Assembly (NCBI GenBank): GCA_965218985.1
Contig: CBDCMP010000004.1
Coordinates: 186,001-250,000, forward strand
Source: Pseudopedobacter sp965218985
GTDB lineage: Bacteria > Bacteroidota > Bacteroidia > Sphingobacteriales > Sphingobacteriaceae
Length of the DNA stretch: 64,000 nt
Direction of reading: 5' to 3'
Shown here: positions 19,128-29,393 of the stretch, piece by piece
Position numbering within the stretch: position 1 is the first letter of the stretch
Layout of the letters: each line of letters begins with the position of its first letter
Translations under genes and position numbers: made by a program
The notes under the pieces: model-generated
Databases searched by the model: none
Told to the model about the DNA's origin: nothing
What the model saw: the letters and a program-made list of their open reading frames with translations, nothing else

Positions 19128-21422
19128 ATGAGTACCAGAAATTGGATATATAGTTTATTTATTTTAACGGTACTATGCAGTGCCTGCAGCAATGTGAAAT
19201 ATTTGCCTGCGGGCGAGCAGCTTTATGTGGGTGCCAAAGTTAAGATTGAAGGAGATAGTGTCACTAAAAGTGAAAAATCTATTTTGGAGCCAGAATTGGA
19301 GAGCGTTCTACGGCCACGGCCAAACTCATCTATTTTAGGATTAAGACCTAAGCTATATATCTATAATATCACGCAAACGGATAAGAAAAAAGGACTTAAG
19401 CATTATCTACATACCAAATTGGGAGAACCACCGGTACTTTTCAGCAAAGTGGATTTGGATTACAATGTGAAGTTGTTGGAGAATAGAATGGATAACAGAG
19501 GTTATTTTAAAGGTAGGGCTTACGCTGATTCCACCTCCAAAAATAAACGGGTGACTGCTATATACAACGTGAGGCCGAATTTTCAGTACAAAATAAGAGA
19601 GGTGAAATTCCCTCAGGATTCAGGCAAATTGGGCACTGCTGTACGGATGACGAAGCAAAACACTTATTTCAAAGCCGGAGAACCTTATGATTTGGACAAA
19701 ATAAAAGCCGAGCGTGACCGTATCGATGCGAGATTGAAGGAACAGGGGTTTTTCTATTTTGGACCTGATTATTTATTGGCCCAGGTAGACAGCACCGTTG
19801 GGAATCATCAGGTGGACATCATCATGAAAGTGAAGAATGAAACCCCCGTCCAGGCAAAAACAGTTTACAGCATCAACAATATTTACGTTTATCCGGATTA
19901 CAGTTTGCAGGATGATAGCCTGGAGAAAGATGCAGATTCTTTATATAAACACAAAGATCTGATTATTGTGGATCCTCAAAAGAAATATAAACCTCAAATT
20001 TTTGATCAGGCATTGCAGTTCCACAAGGGAGATATCTATAACAGAACTGATCATAATTTATCATTGAACAGGCTGATCAACATAGGGACATTTAAATTTG
20101 TGAAAAATGAGTTCAGGCCTTCAACTAGTTTGAATAATGCTTTGGACGCTTATTACTACATCACCCCTTTGCCTAAAAAATCGATACGATTGGAACTGTT
20201 GGGCAAAACAAACTCTGCAAATTATACAGGTTCAGAGCTGAATTTGAGTTTTACCAATCGAAATACCTTCCGAGGTGCTGAACAGCTGACGATTACTGCC
20301 TTTGCAGGGACAGAAGTTCAGGTTTCCGGTCAAAATAGCGGCTATAATGTCTTACGCTTTGGAGGGGATGCAAGTTTGACCTGGCCAAAATTCGTCACCC
20401 CATTTTTTAAATTCAACTCAGTGGGTGCTTACACTCCAAAAACACAGGCCACATTGGGATTTGAATATCAGAACAGGGCGAAATTATATTCTCTGAACAC
20501 TTTCAGAGGCTCATTTGGTTATTTATGGAAGGAGAGCACTCATAAAGAACACCAGTTAAAACTCACTGAAATCACTTATACCAACTCCACCAATGTTTCT
20601 AAGGAATATCAATTGATGGCAGACTCCAACATCAATCTGCAGCGGGTAATTGACAAACAGCTGATTTTTGGTCCGACTTATTCTTTTACCTACACCAATA
20701 CTACCGAGACGCAAAAAAAGAACACCTTCTATTATAAAGGTCAAGTTGATTTGGCCGGAACGATTGCGGGCTTGATAAAAAGCGGTAATGTTCTCCATGG
20801 AGACACTGCCAGGCTCTTTCAGGTTCCCTTTAGTCAGTATGGGAAAATAGAGAATGATTTCAGGCACTATTTAAAAGTGGGGATGAAATCTCAAATAGCA
20901 AGCAGGATCATCACTGGTTTTGGTTTGCCTTATGGTAATTCCTCGCAATTGCCCTTTATCAAGCAATTTTTCATAGGAGGAACCAATAGCTTAAGAGGTT
21001 TCAGGGCGAGATCCATAGGACCGGGAACTTATAACGAACCGGTAAATGCCAATTCATTTTTACCCGATCAATCCGGAGATTTGAAGCTGGAGGTAAACTC
21101 TGAATATCGCGCAAATTTATTCTCTATTGTGAACGGTGCTATATTCGCAGATGCAGGAAACATTTGGTTGTTGAACAAAGATCCATATAAGCCAGGTGCT
21201 GAATTCTCTAATCAATTCATCAGTGAGCTTGCAGCAGATGTTGGTGTGGGACTGCGTTTTGATCTCTCTTTTCTCATTCTAAGAACTGATTTGGCATTCC
21301 CTATCCGGAAACCTTACCTTCCAAAAGGTGAACGTTGGGTAATCAACGCTATCAATTTTGGAGATAAAGCCTGGAGAAAAGAGAACCTGGTTTTTAACCT
21401 GGCGATTGGGTATCCGTTTTAA
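19128..21422 (+). CDS. tamL: Omp85-family translocation and assembly module lipoprotein TamL
   Basis: Outer-membrane barrel partner of TamB. From the ATG at 19128 the product is 764 residues; the frame is open further upstream inside tamB but those Lys/Arg-rich residues are not part of the protein. The signal peptide ends at a lipobox, LCSAC, so the N-terminus is lipidated, the Bacteroidota feature that separates TamL from proteobacterial TamA. POTRA-type segments cover about residues 40-300, and the C-terminal barrel contains the Omp85 signature GGTNSLRGFRARSIGPG around residue 625 (SLRGF loop). Convergent with dnaE, 16 bp apart. Confidence 0.92.
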   Translation: MSTRNWIYSLFILTVLCSACSNVKYLPAGEQLYVGAKVKIEGDSVTKSEKSILEPELESVLRPRPNSSILGLRPKLYIYNITQTDKKKGLKHYLHTKLGEPPVLFSKVDLDYNVKLLENRMDNRGYFKGRAYADSTSKNKRVTAIYNVRPNFQYKIREVKFPQDSGKLGTAVRMTKQNTYFKAGEPYDLDKIKAERDRIDARLKEQGFFYFGPDYLLAQVDSTVGNHQVDIIMKVKNETPVQAKTVYSINNIYVYPDYSLQDDSLEKDADSLYKHKDLIIVDPQKKYKPQIFDQALQFHKGDIYNRTDHNLSLNRLINIGTFKFVKNEFRPSTSLNNALDAYYYITPLPKKSIRLELLGKTNSANYTGSELNLSFTNRNTFRGAEQLTITAFAGTEVQVSGQNSGYNVLRFGGDASLTWPKFVTPFFKFNSVGAYTPKTQATLGFEYQNRAKLYSLNTFRGSFGYLWKESTHKEHQLKLTEITYTNSTNVSKEYQLMADSNINLQRVIDKQLIFGPTYSFTYTNTTETQKKNTFYYKGQVDLAGTIAGLIKSGNVLHGDTARLFQVPFSQYGKIENDFRHYLKVGMKSQIASRIITGFGLPYGNSSQLPFIKQFFIGGTNSLRGFRARSIGPGTYNEPVNANSFLPDQSGDLKLEVNSEYRANLFSIVNGAIFADAGNIWLLNKDPYKPGAEFSNQFISELAADVGVGLRFDLSFLILRTDLAFPIRKPYLPKGERWVINAINFGDKAWRKENLVFNLAIGYPF

Positions 21423-21438
21423 TGAGGAGGTGTGATAC

Positions 21439-24400
21439 CTAATTCAACACATAATCCAGCTCCATTTCATCCAAACTGCATAACAATTCTTTAGAAATGT
21501 TAACCTGCCGGCTTTTGCTTGGCAGGTCAATTCTTATTTTTTCCTTTCTGTCCACGATCACGAAATTGAGTTTCTTGGAACCCGTATAATTGGAGAATAT
21601 CGCATCCAGATCATTGATCAGTTCACTGTTGATGTGGTCAATGTCCAGGCAGATATCGATCTTATTGGATTGTTTCTCCAGCACATCACGTAGATCAGAG
21701 AAATCGGTGTAAGTGGTGCGGTGCCTTTTAGAACCATCCGGGTTGGAATAATATCCCACATTCCCCTTGATGTATAAATAATTGTTAGGTAACAAATGAT
21801 GTTTGAATTTTAAATAATCATCACGATAAATGGTGAATTCAAAGGAATCGTCATAGCCTTCCAATTTAAAGAAAGCCCAGCCTCTGCCGTCTTTGGTGGT
21901 CATGTGCCTCACGGAAGAAACAATGCCACCCACCTTAAACTGGAAATCAACTCCTTTACCAATCTCGTTAAAGATGGTAAGGTTTCCTTTGGAGCAATAT
22001 TTATCCAATATCAATTGGTACTCATCCAAAGGATGACCAGAGATGTAAATCCCAACGACTTCTTTCTCTTTTGCAAGTTTCTCCATGGCTCCCCATTCCT
22101 CACAAATTGTTAGGGCAGGCTCCGGCATCTCCACTGCAGCACTTCCGCCAAATAAGCTGGCCTGCGATGAATTCTCATTCTCTTTATGTTTGGCTCCGTA
22201 TTTAACGGCTTGTTCTAAAACGGTGGCACCGCCATCTTCATAAAAGTATTGTGCACGGTGAGTGCCTTTAAAACAATCAAACCCTCCGGCTAACACCAGA
22301 TTCTCCAAAGCTTTTTTATTGGCGGCTCTTAAATCCACCTTTTTAGCGAAATCAAATATGGATTTGTATTTCTCTTTCTCCCGATTAACCACAATGGTCT
22401 CCACAGCTCCGGCACCAACTCCTTTAACGGCGCCCATTCCAAAACGAATGGCGTTTTGATCATTCACTGTGAATTTATGGAAAGATTCGTTCACATCCGG
22501 ACCTAAAACTTCCAGCCCCATGCGCTTACATTCTTCCATAAAGAAAGTGACCTGCTTAATGTCGTTCATATTGTTGGAAAGCACTGCTGCCATATATTCT
22601 GCAGAATAATGGGCTTTCAGATAAGCAGTTTGGTAAGCGATCCATGCATAACAGGTGGAGTGGGATTTATTGAAGGCATAACTTGCAAAAGCCTCCCAAT
22701 CTTTCCAAACCTTTTCCAATATTTTTGGATCATGGCCTTTCGCCGCTGCCTGCTCAACGAATTTGGGCTTCATCTTGTCCAACACATCCTTCTGCTTTTT
22801 ACCCATTGCCTTACGCAAAACGTCGGCCTCGCCTTTGGTAAAATCGGCCAGTTTCTGGGATAGCAGCATCACCTGTTCCTGATAAACCGTGATGCCATAA
22901 GTCTCTTTTAGATATTCTTCGCTGGTACCAATATCATAACTGATCTCTTCCTCACCATTTTTACGGCGAATGAAACTTGGAATATATTCTATCGGACCCG
23001 GACGGTAAAGGGCATTCATGGCGATCAGATCTCCAAAAACGGTAGGCTTCAGCTCCTTCATATATTTCTGCATGCCGGGAGACTCGTATTGGAAAATCCC
23101 CACTGTTTCACCCCGCTGGAAAAGCTCGTAAGTCTTTTCATCATCAATAGGGAAAGTATCAGGATCTAACTGAATACCGGTTCTGAGCTTAATCAATTTT
23201 ACCGTATCCTTAATCAGCGTGAGCGTTTTCAGGCCTAAAAAGTCCATTTTCAACAAACCGGCGCTCTCCACCACCGAATTGTCAAACTGGGTGACATACA
23301 AATCAGAATCTTTGGCGGTAGCCACCGGAACGAAATTGGTAATGTCACTTGGGGTGATGATCACTCCGCAGGCATGGATACCCGTGTTGCGGACAGAACC
23401 TTCTAAAACTCTGGCTTGTCTTAAAGTCTCTGCACCTAAATCTTTGCCTTCTGCAATTGCTTTTAGCTGAGTCACACTTTCCATCTCCTCCGAACGGAGT
23501 GCAATTTTGAGAGCAGCGTCATCCAAACTGAAAATTTTAGCCAGCTTCATATTTGGGATGAGTTTGGCTATTTTGTCTGCCTCGAAAAGTGGTAAATCCA
23601 ACACCCTTGCCGTATCACGAATGGAGGATTTTGCCGCCATGGTGCCGTAAGTGATGATTTGTGCCACTTGGCTTGCCCCGTATTTATTAATTACATAATC
23701 CATCACACGACCACGGCCTTCATCATCAAAATCGATGTCAATATCGGGCATGGACACCCTGTCCGGATTTAGGAAACGCTCAAAAAGAAGGTCGTATGCT
23801 ATCGGGTCAATATTGGTGATACCCAAACAATAAGCCACTGCAGAACCAGCTGCAGAGCCACGGCCTGGCCCAACGGAGACCTCCAGTTCTCTCGCTTTCG
23901 CGATGAAATCCTGAACGATGAGGAAATATCCCGGGTAACCGGTTTTCTCAATGGTTTGCAATTCGAAACCCAAACGTTCCTTAATTGCGGGAGTGATCTC
24001 CGGGTATCTTTTGGCTGCACCAACATAAGTTAAATGAGCTAAATATTTATTCTCTCCTCTTTTTCCACCATCAGTTTCATCTTCTGCCACTAAAAATTCT
24101 TCCGGGATATCAAACTTAGGTAACAAAACTTCACGGAAAAGGGAATAGGCTTCAATTTTATCCACCACTTCCTGGATATTGGAGATGGCTTCGGGTAAAT
24201 CAGCAAAGAGCTTTTTCATCTCTTCACCTGATTTGAAGTAGTATTCCTCATTTGGCATCCCGAATCTAAATCCCCGTCCGCGGCCTTTTGGTGTTGCTAA
24301 TTTTTCTCCTTCTTTCACGCACAATAAAATATCATGGGCGTGAGCATCCTGTTTGTCAATATAATAGGTGTTGTTGGTGGCCAGCAATTTCACATCATGT

Positions 24401-25806
24401 TTTTTGGCCATGACGATGAGCGTTTGGTTTACCCGGTTTTCATCTTCCTGCTGGTGGCGCATCAGTTCTATGTAGAAATCCTCTCCAAAAATTTGCTTCC
24501 ACCAAATTAAGGCTTCCTCCGCCTGGTTCTCCCCCAAGTTTAAAACTTTGCTTGGAAGCTCTCCATATAAATTTCCTGATAAGACAATCAGGTCATCTTT
24601 GTATTGTTCGACGATGTTTCTATCAATGCGGGGTACATAATAAAAGCCGGCCGTATAGGCGATGGAAGACATTTTAGCCAGGTTATGATAACCTTTTTTA
24701 TTCTTGGCCAGGAAAACCACCTGATAGCCATTGTCTTTTCTTTTTTTATCGGTATGGTCATCGCAAACAAAAAACTCGCAACCCACAATGGGTTTAATGA
24801 TGGTTTCTGTAGGTTGTTCTCCTTTTTCTACTGCAGCCTCATTTTTGGCTTTCGCCGCTTTGTTATGATTCATGATCCCGCTCACGAAATGGAAAGTGCC
24901 CATCATATTGGCATGGTCAGTGAGCGCAATTGCAGGCATTTTATTTCTTGCCGCAGCTTTTATCAGGTTAGCTACAGATATGGTGGATTGTAAAATAGAG
25001 AATTGCGTATGGTTGTGCAGGTGTACAAAATCCACATCCGCCAATTGGGCTAAACCCGCTGAGGTGTCTTTTTGGATGCCTGCGTCTTTAACTTGCTGTA
25101 AACGGGAACGTATAGCCGCCGATTGTTCTTTTAGATTGATATGTTTTAAACCTATCGGACGGATACTTTCAGGGTTGATGGTCCTAAATTGTTCAAAATA
25201 AGCGACCTCCGCCTGTAATTCCTCTTTCGTGAAAACCTCTCTTTTTACTAATTCGAAAAAACAACGAGTGGTGGCTTCCACATCGGCAGTGGCATTATGT
25301 GCTTCTGAAAATGGAACCTGAAATAGGTATTGATGAAGTTCGGTTAGATTGGGAAGTTTGAATTTTCCTCCCCGTCCGCCCGGTAATTGTAAAAGATTGG
25401 CGGTGATTTCTGTACAAGTGTCTAAAACAGGCATTTTGGCTAATGGAGAAGGAACGCCAGCCCGGTGCAGCTCACTTCCCATAATGTTGACATCAAAGCC
25501 TAAATTCTGACCCACAATGAATTTAGATTTCGCTAAAGCGATATTGAATTGCTCTAATACTTCCGTCAAAGGAATTCCCTGTTCAGTGGCCAGTTCTGTG
25601 GATATGCCATGAATCTTCTCCGCATCGTAAGGGATATTGAAGCCATCAGGTCTGACCAAATAATCTTCATGAGCGATGATTCTGCCCATTTCATCATGCA
25701 ATTGCCATGCAATCTGGATACATCGTGGCCAATTGTCAACGTCTGTGATGGGAGCATCCCAACGTTTCGGCAATCCTGTGGTCTCGGTATCAAAAATCAA
25801 ATACAT
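21439..25806 (-). CDS. dnaE: DNA polymerase III alpha subunit with N-terminal proofreading exonuclease
   Basis: Replicative polymerase of 1455 residues. Residues 1-180 are a DnaQ-like 3'-5' exonuclease with all DEDDh residues visible: DTETTG at 6-11, GQNLGFDVN near 98 and HNATADVEAT near 170. The PHP domain begins near 260 (FVHLHNHTQFS, LTDHANMMG); the C-family polymerase palm holds PDIDIDFDD near 685; later come the finger motifs (ALYRPGPIEYIP, FNKSHSTCYAWIAYQTAYLK), an HhH region and an OB fold near the C-terminus. The exonuclease fusion makes a separate epsilon chain less needed; it is a PolC-like logic on a DnaE scaffold that I recall from Sphingobacteriaceae. Start ATG at 25806. Confidence 0.95.
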   Translation of the reverse strand: MYLIFDTETTGLPKRWDAPITDVDNWPRCIQIAWQLHDEMGRIIAHEDYLVRPDGFNIPYDAEKIHGISTELATEQGIPLTEVLEQFNIALAKSKFIVGQNLGFDVNIMGSELHRAGVPSPLAKMPVLDTCTEITANLLQLPGGRGGKFKLPNLTELHQYLFQVPFSEAHNATADVEATTRCFFELVKREVFTKEELQAEVAYFEQFRTINPESIRPIGLKHINLKEQSAAIRSRLQQVKDAGIQKDTSAGLAQLADVDFVHLHNHTQFSILQSTISVANLIKAAARNKMPAIALTDHANMMGTFHFVSGIMNHNKAAKAKNEAAVEKGEQPTETIIKPIVGCEFFVCDDHTDKKRKDNGYQVVFLAKNKKGYHNLAKMSSIAYTAGFYYVPRIDRNIVEQYKDDLIVLSGNLYGELPSKVLNLGENQAEEALIWWKQIFGEDFYIELMRHQQEDENRVNQTLIVMAKKHDVKLLATNNTYYIDKQDAHAHDILLCVKEGEKLATPKGRGRGFRFGMPNEEYYFKSGEEMKKLFADLPEAISNIQEVVDKIEAYSLFREVLLPKFDIPEEFLVAEDETDGGKRGENKYLAHLTYVGAAKRYPEITPAIKERLGFELQTIEKTGYPGYFLIVQDFIAKARELEVSVGPGRGSAAGSAVAYCLGITNIDPIAYDLLFERFLNPDRVSMPDIDIDFDDEGRGRVMDYVINKYGASQVAQIITYGTMAAKSSIRDTARVLDLPLFEADKIAKLIPNMKLAKIFSLDDAALKIALRSEEMESVTQLKAIAEGKDLGAETLRQARVLEGSVRNTGIHACGVIITPSDITNFVPVATAKDSDLYVTQFDNSVVESAGLLKMDFLGLKTLTLIKDTVKLIKLRTGIQLDPDTFPIDDEKTYELFQRGETVGIFQYESPGMQKYMKELKPTVFGDLIAMNALYRPGPIEYIPSFIRRKNGEEEISYDIGTSEEYLKETYGITVYQEQVMLLSQKLADFTKGEADVLRKAMGKKQKDVLDKMKPKFVEQAAAKGHDPKILEKVWKDWEAFASYAFNKSHSTCYAWIAYQTAYLKAHYSAEYMAAVLSNNMNDIKQVTFFMEECKRMGLEVLGPDVNESFHKFTVNDQNAIRFGMGAVKGVGAGAVETIVVNREKEKYKSIFDFAKKVDLRAANKKALENLVLAGGFDCFKGTHRAQYFYEDGGATVLEQAVKYGAKHKENENSSQASLFGGSAAVEMPEPALTICEEWGAMEKLAKEKEVVGIYISGHPLDEYQLILDKYCSKGNLTIFNEIGKGVDFQFKVGGIVSSVRHMTTKDGRGWAFFKLEGYDDSFEFTIYRDDYLKFKHHLLPNNYLYIKGNVGYYSNPDGSKRHRTTYTDFSDLRDVLEKQSNKIDICLDIDHINSELINDLDAIFSNYTGSKKLNFVIVDRKEKIRIDLPSKSRQVNISKELLCSLDEMELDYVLN

Positions 25807-26054
25807 CGCAAAAGAGGTATATACGTCTAAATGAGAAAATTATGATGAGCTGTTAAGAATTCAGCCGCAATCTCAAATTTACCAAAAAATCGGAGGGTTT
25901 GGGAGGTGTTGAAAAGTAGTTTTTTTGTGGAGAAGCGCAATGAAATTTTTATTTAAAAAGCTCGATCTAAATTTTCTTTGTAAAGCAGCTTGGGGAAGAC
26001 GGGCATAAAATTACCAAAGCATCGAACTATTGAAACATGGCTGCCATGCGGGGG
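25807..26054. other. intergenic region between dnaE and the SLC13 gene
   Basis: 248 bp upstream of dnaE. A TAAATTTG occurs on the minus strand about 70 bp before the dnaE start but has no TTTG at the right distance. A 22-codon frame at 25940-26008 (+) is preceded by GGAG but has no other support. Nothing else is evident. Confidence 0.4.
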
Positions 26055-27818
26055 CTAAACTTTAAACGGGAAGAATATCGGAATCACAAGAAGTAAAATA
26101 ACCATCATGATGAAAGTTAAACCACCACCAACTTTAATGAAATCGAAGAATTTATATTTACCAGGGCCATAAACCAAAATACAGGAAGGTTCAAAAGGGG
26201 TAAGCATGGATACCGAAGCCGAAAGCATGATGGCGACGGCTATGGTAATGGGGTTAATGTGTAGCTGTTGCGCCGTTTGCAAGCCGATTGGAATCACCAC
26301 CAACGCAGCTGCAGCATTACTCAAAGGTTGGGTAAGCAAAACCGTGAGTAAAATGAAACCACCGAGAATGCCATATAAGCCCATCGGTTCAAAAATGTGA
26401 ATGACATATTCTGCCACAAATTTATCGGCCCCCGTTTTCGTCATGGCAATGCCGAAAGCGCTCATCCCTCCAATCAGCACCAGCAGCCGCCAATCAATCT
26501 CGTCATAAATCTCATCGGGATCTATACATCTCCATGCAACGGTGAGAAAGGCTCCAATCAAGAAGGAGATGGAGAGCGGAAGAATGCCCGTAGTACCTAA
26601 AATAATAGCTAAAGCAAAGAATAGGAGCGTGAAAATCCCTTTTCTTTTCAAATGCAGATTAGGTTTATAATCCTCTAAAATGATAAAATCATTTTCATTG
26701 GAGCGCAGCAAATCAATGCTCTCTTTGGTGCCCTGCACCAGAATAAGATCCCCGACTTTCAACTTCAATTTCCCTATCTTCTCCCGCAGCGTTTTTCCTT
26801 TGCGATGTAAAGCTAAAATACCAACTCCGTATCGCTGCCTGAAGTTGATTCTCTCCACCGTGTTTCTCAAAGTCTCCGAACCCCCAATCACCATCAGCTC
26901 TGCCAGATGCAGATCTGTTTCTTCACTATTTAGATCCAGCAAATCGCCTTTGATTTCCACCCCTTTAACGTCCTTGATTTTTAAAACATCATCCACATTT
27001 CCCTTGATCAAAAGGATGTCTTTTAGCTGGAGGGTGGTGAATATGTTCGGAATGAAATTTTTCTTGTCTCTAACAATAGATACCACATTGAATCCTTGTT
27101 TTGCAATCTCTGAATCAGCTATCTTCTTGCCTATCATCGGTGAATCCTTTAAAATAACCGCTTCACTTAAGTATTCTCTCATCCCATAATCCTCCTCCAG
27201 GTTCTCTTTAGTATTCTCTGGCAATAAGCTTCTGCCAATGGTCATCATATACAACATCCCAATACCTAACAGAATTAACCCAATGGGTAAAAAATCGAAC
27301 ATACCGATCCGTCCCAGTCCCTGCGAATGGATATAGCCACTCACCGCCACATTGGTGGATGTGCCAATTAAGGTGCAGGTTCCGCCCAAAATAGAGGCGA
27401 AAGCCAATGGCATCAACATTTTTGACGGTGCAACTCCAGACATTTTTGATAAACCAATGGTAGGATTGAGCATCAACGCGGTCACGGTGGTGTTGTTCAG
27501 AAAGCCGGAAGTGACGGCCGATATCAGCATCACGAAAAACAGCAGCAATTGAGAAGGTTGTTTTTTGATATTTACCACCCGGGCTATGAAATTATCAATT
27601 ACACCTGTTTTTTTTAGTGCCCCAACCATGATGAATATTGCTGCTAATATGATGATGAAATCACTGGAAAAACCTGCAAATGCGTCTTCGGGTGTGATGA
27701 TTTTTGTTAAGCATAATACAAGGAGAATGAAAACCGTGACCACATCAACCGGGAAATATTCTGTGGCAAAAAGAATGATGGCTAAAACTAATAAGCCTAA
27801 AACTATGGCTATGCTCAT
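26055..27818 (-). CDS. SLC13-family permease with two RCK_C (TrkA-C) domains
   Basis: Predicted inner-membrane anion or dicarboxylate/sulfate transporter of 587 residues. Two blocks of hydrophobic segments (about residues 1-190 and 395-587) contain the repeated family signatures SGFLNNTTVTALMLNP and LSNAAAALVVIP; between them residues 205-370 form two RCK_C domains (FNVVSIVRD and VGILALHRK units), which bind a ligand to control gating in related proteins. The substrate cannot be read from sequence. A single-gene unit on the minus strand; the 340 bp upstream show no clear promoter. Confidence 0.88.
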   Translation of the reverse strand: MSIAIVLGLLVLAIILFATEYFPVDVVTVFILLVLCLTKIITPEDAFAGFSSDFIIILAAIFIMVGALKKTGVIDNFIARVVNIKKQPSQLLLFFVMLISAVTSGFLNNTTVTALMLNPTIGLSKMSGVAPSKMLMPLAFASILGGTCTLIGTSTNVAVSGYIHSQGLGRIGMFDFLPIGLILLGIGMLYMMTIGRSLLPENTKENLEEDYGMREYLSEAVILKDSPMIGKKIADSEIAKQGFNVVSIVRDKKNFIPNIFTTLQLKDILLIKGNVDDVLKIKDVKGVEIKGDLLDLNSEETDLHLAELMVIGGSETLRNTVERINFRQRYGVGILALHRKGKTLREKIGKLKLKVGDLILVQGTKESIDLLRSNENDFIILEDYKPNLHLKRKGIFTLLFFALAIILGTTGILPLSISFLIGAFLTVAWRCIDPDEIYDEIDWRLLVLIGGMSAFGIAMTKTGADKFVAEYVIHIFEPMGLYGILGGFILLTVLLTQPLSNAAAALVVIPIGLQTAQQLHINPITIAVAIMLSASVSMLTPFEPSCILVYGPGKYKFFDFIKVGGGLTFIMMVILLLVIPIFFPFKV

Positions 27819-28162
27819 ATATCGGAATTAATTTAAAAGGGGGTGCAATGGCAATGGTATTCTTGTTAGCAATTTCATATCCAAGGGGAACAGAATAATG
27901 AATTTAAGATAGCATAAGATTTATTAATTTGATAATCAAACCACTATCTTTTGTTCAAAGCAGGGAGATTTATGGTTGACACTGTTTTAATTAAAAGATT
28001 TTAAATCAAAATAATAGACAGTAGGGGGAGTTCTATGGGTATGCCCGATGAAAAATTAGGGGAAGCTTTCCAGTAAGACCTCTCGTTCCCCGAGGTAACG
28101 TGGAAAATCTCTTAACTTCACGACATTGGCCGGTATCCATTCCATCTTAACACATCAAGAAT
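27819..28162. other. intergenic region between the SLC13 and cupin genes
   Basis: 344 bp with no convincing open frame on either strand. Near 28080-28105 there is a small imperfect hairpin (CCTC...GAGG). It should contain the promoter for the SLC13 gene on the minus strand; I see no good Bacteroidota consensus. Confidence 0.4.
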
Positions 28163-29041
28163 TCAAGGCTTTCCGGCATAAAAAGCTTTCTCCGCTCTTT
28201 TGATAGCTAATCTCTCCCGGTATACAGCGTATTTCTTTTTAAAAGCCATTTTGATCAAACTGTCTAAACCTCCTTTTACGGCCAGGTTGTAAATACTTTG
28301 TGCTTTTCTGCCAATAGAAGCGTCCCATGCCCTTAAGCTTAAGGAGAATGATCCATCAATATATTTCATCCAGTGCCAGTAACCTGTCGGCATGAATAAG
28401 GTGTCACCATGTTCCAGAAAAACCTCTTCTCCCTGTACACCTTGTAATGCAGGGAATTTTTTGAAATCAGGATTCAAAACATCATAATCTTCTAAAGCGT
28501 AAGTTGCATTAGGTAAGCAATATAGCCTTCTCTTCCATTTGTTCTCAAAAAGAATCACCTGTTTTCTGCCTCCAAAATGAGTATGAAAAAGATGAGGAAG
28601 ATCTATATCATAGTGTAAAAAAGTAACGGAATTGGAACCGCCAAAAAACATGGCAGGCATACTTTCAATAAAACCTCCCATCAAATCTTTTGGGACTTTG
28701 ATATCGTTTTTTAATGCAGGAACGTGTTTCATTAAATTGAAGAGAAAAATACGCAATTCTGTTGGCTCTCTTTTTATCAGGTCGAGATAGTCGCCAAATT
28801 TCATTTTGGCAGCAGTGGAATTGATTGGTTTTGATGGGTCGGCTTTAGAATTGTCATAAAGCGGAACTTCTAAATCACCTGCAATGGATTTTAAATAATC
28901 AATGTTCCATTTTTCATGGGCAGGCCAGTCTTTGGTGAGGTTTTTAATCACTAAAGGCCGGCGTTTACCTAAATAGTTTTTTTTGAAATCTTCAGGACTG
29001 ATGGTGTCAACAGTATCAACTTTGTTTAAAATAAAACTCAT
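28163..29041 (-). CDS. cupin-like (JmjC-type) 2-oxoglutarate-dependent oxygenase
   Basis: A 292-residue cytosolic protein of the cupin_8/JmjC group. An iron-binding facial triad is visible: His143 and Asp145 (HYD) and His223 (GYWHWM), with Lys160 in GGRKQVILF at the position expected to bind 2-oxoglutarate. The N-terminal RPLVIKNLTKDWPA stretch is typical of FIH-like enzymes. Bacterial members hydroxylate proteins or small molecules, but the target is not predictable here. Start ATG at 29041. It is the last core-type gene before the accessory region. Confidence 0.82.
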   Translation of the reverse strand: MSFILNKVDTVDTISPEDFKKNYLGKRRPLVIKNLTKDWPAHEKWNIDYLKSIAGDLEVPLYDNSKADPSKPINSTAAKMKFGDYLDLIKREPTELRIFLFNLMKHVPALKNDIKVPKDLMGGFIESMPAMFFGGSNSVTFLHYDIDLPHLFHTHFGGRKQVILFENKWKRRLYCLPNATYALEDYDVLNPDFKKFPALQGVQGEEVFLEHGDTLFMPTGYWHWMKYIDGSFSLSLRAWDASIGRKAQSIYNLAVKGGLDSLIKMAFKKKYAVYRERLAIKRAEKAFYAGKP

Positions 29042-29393
29042 GAAAAAGAAGGGGTATTGATAGGCACTAATTTTTGTGGCTTAGGCTGTTTACCCTAAAG
29101 CAAAATTAATATATACTTAGAAAAATAGTAAACTATAAATTTCTATTGCCTTATCATGACAATTTACTTTACATCCGCTTCATTTCTTGTTCATGATAAA
29201 TTAAGTTAATGCTTTGTAGCGTAAGGTTTATTTTAAACGTATTTTAATAATAAGCAGCAGCAGAACTATTCCAATCTATTATATATATTCCAATTAAGCG
29301 CAGTATTTTTAAAAAACTGCGCTTATTTCTTGTTCATCAGATCATCTTCATCACTTTACCATATCAGTAAGAAACCCCAATTCTTTCTGGCTG
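29042..29393. other. intergenic region with a strong orphan hairpin
   Basis: No open frame. It contains the upstream region of the cupin gene and an isolated terminator-like hairpin at 29296-29324, which is not next to any annotated gene end. Confidence 0.45.
29296..29324. terminator. orphan intrinsic-terminator-like hairpin
   Basis: AAGCGCAGT (29296-29304) and ACTGCGCTT (29316-29324) are exact 9-bp inverted repeats around an A/T loop, followed by ATTTCTT on the plus strand and preceded by AATT. No protein gene ends here on either strand, so it may end a small RNA transcribed from about 29150-29300 on the plus strand. Confidence 0.5.

Noticed and set aside
25940..26008. 22-codon frame with GGAG upstream
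   Set aside because: Too short and without conservation evidence; only the ribosome-site-like GGAG supports it.
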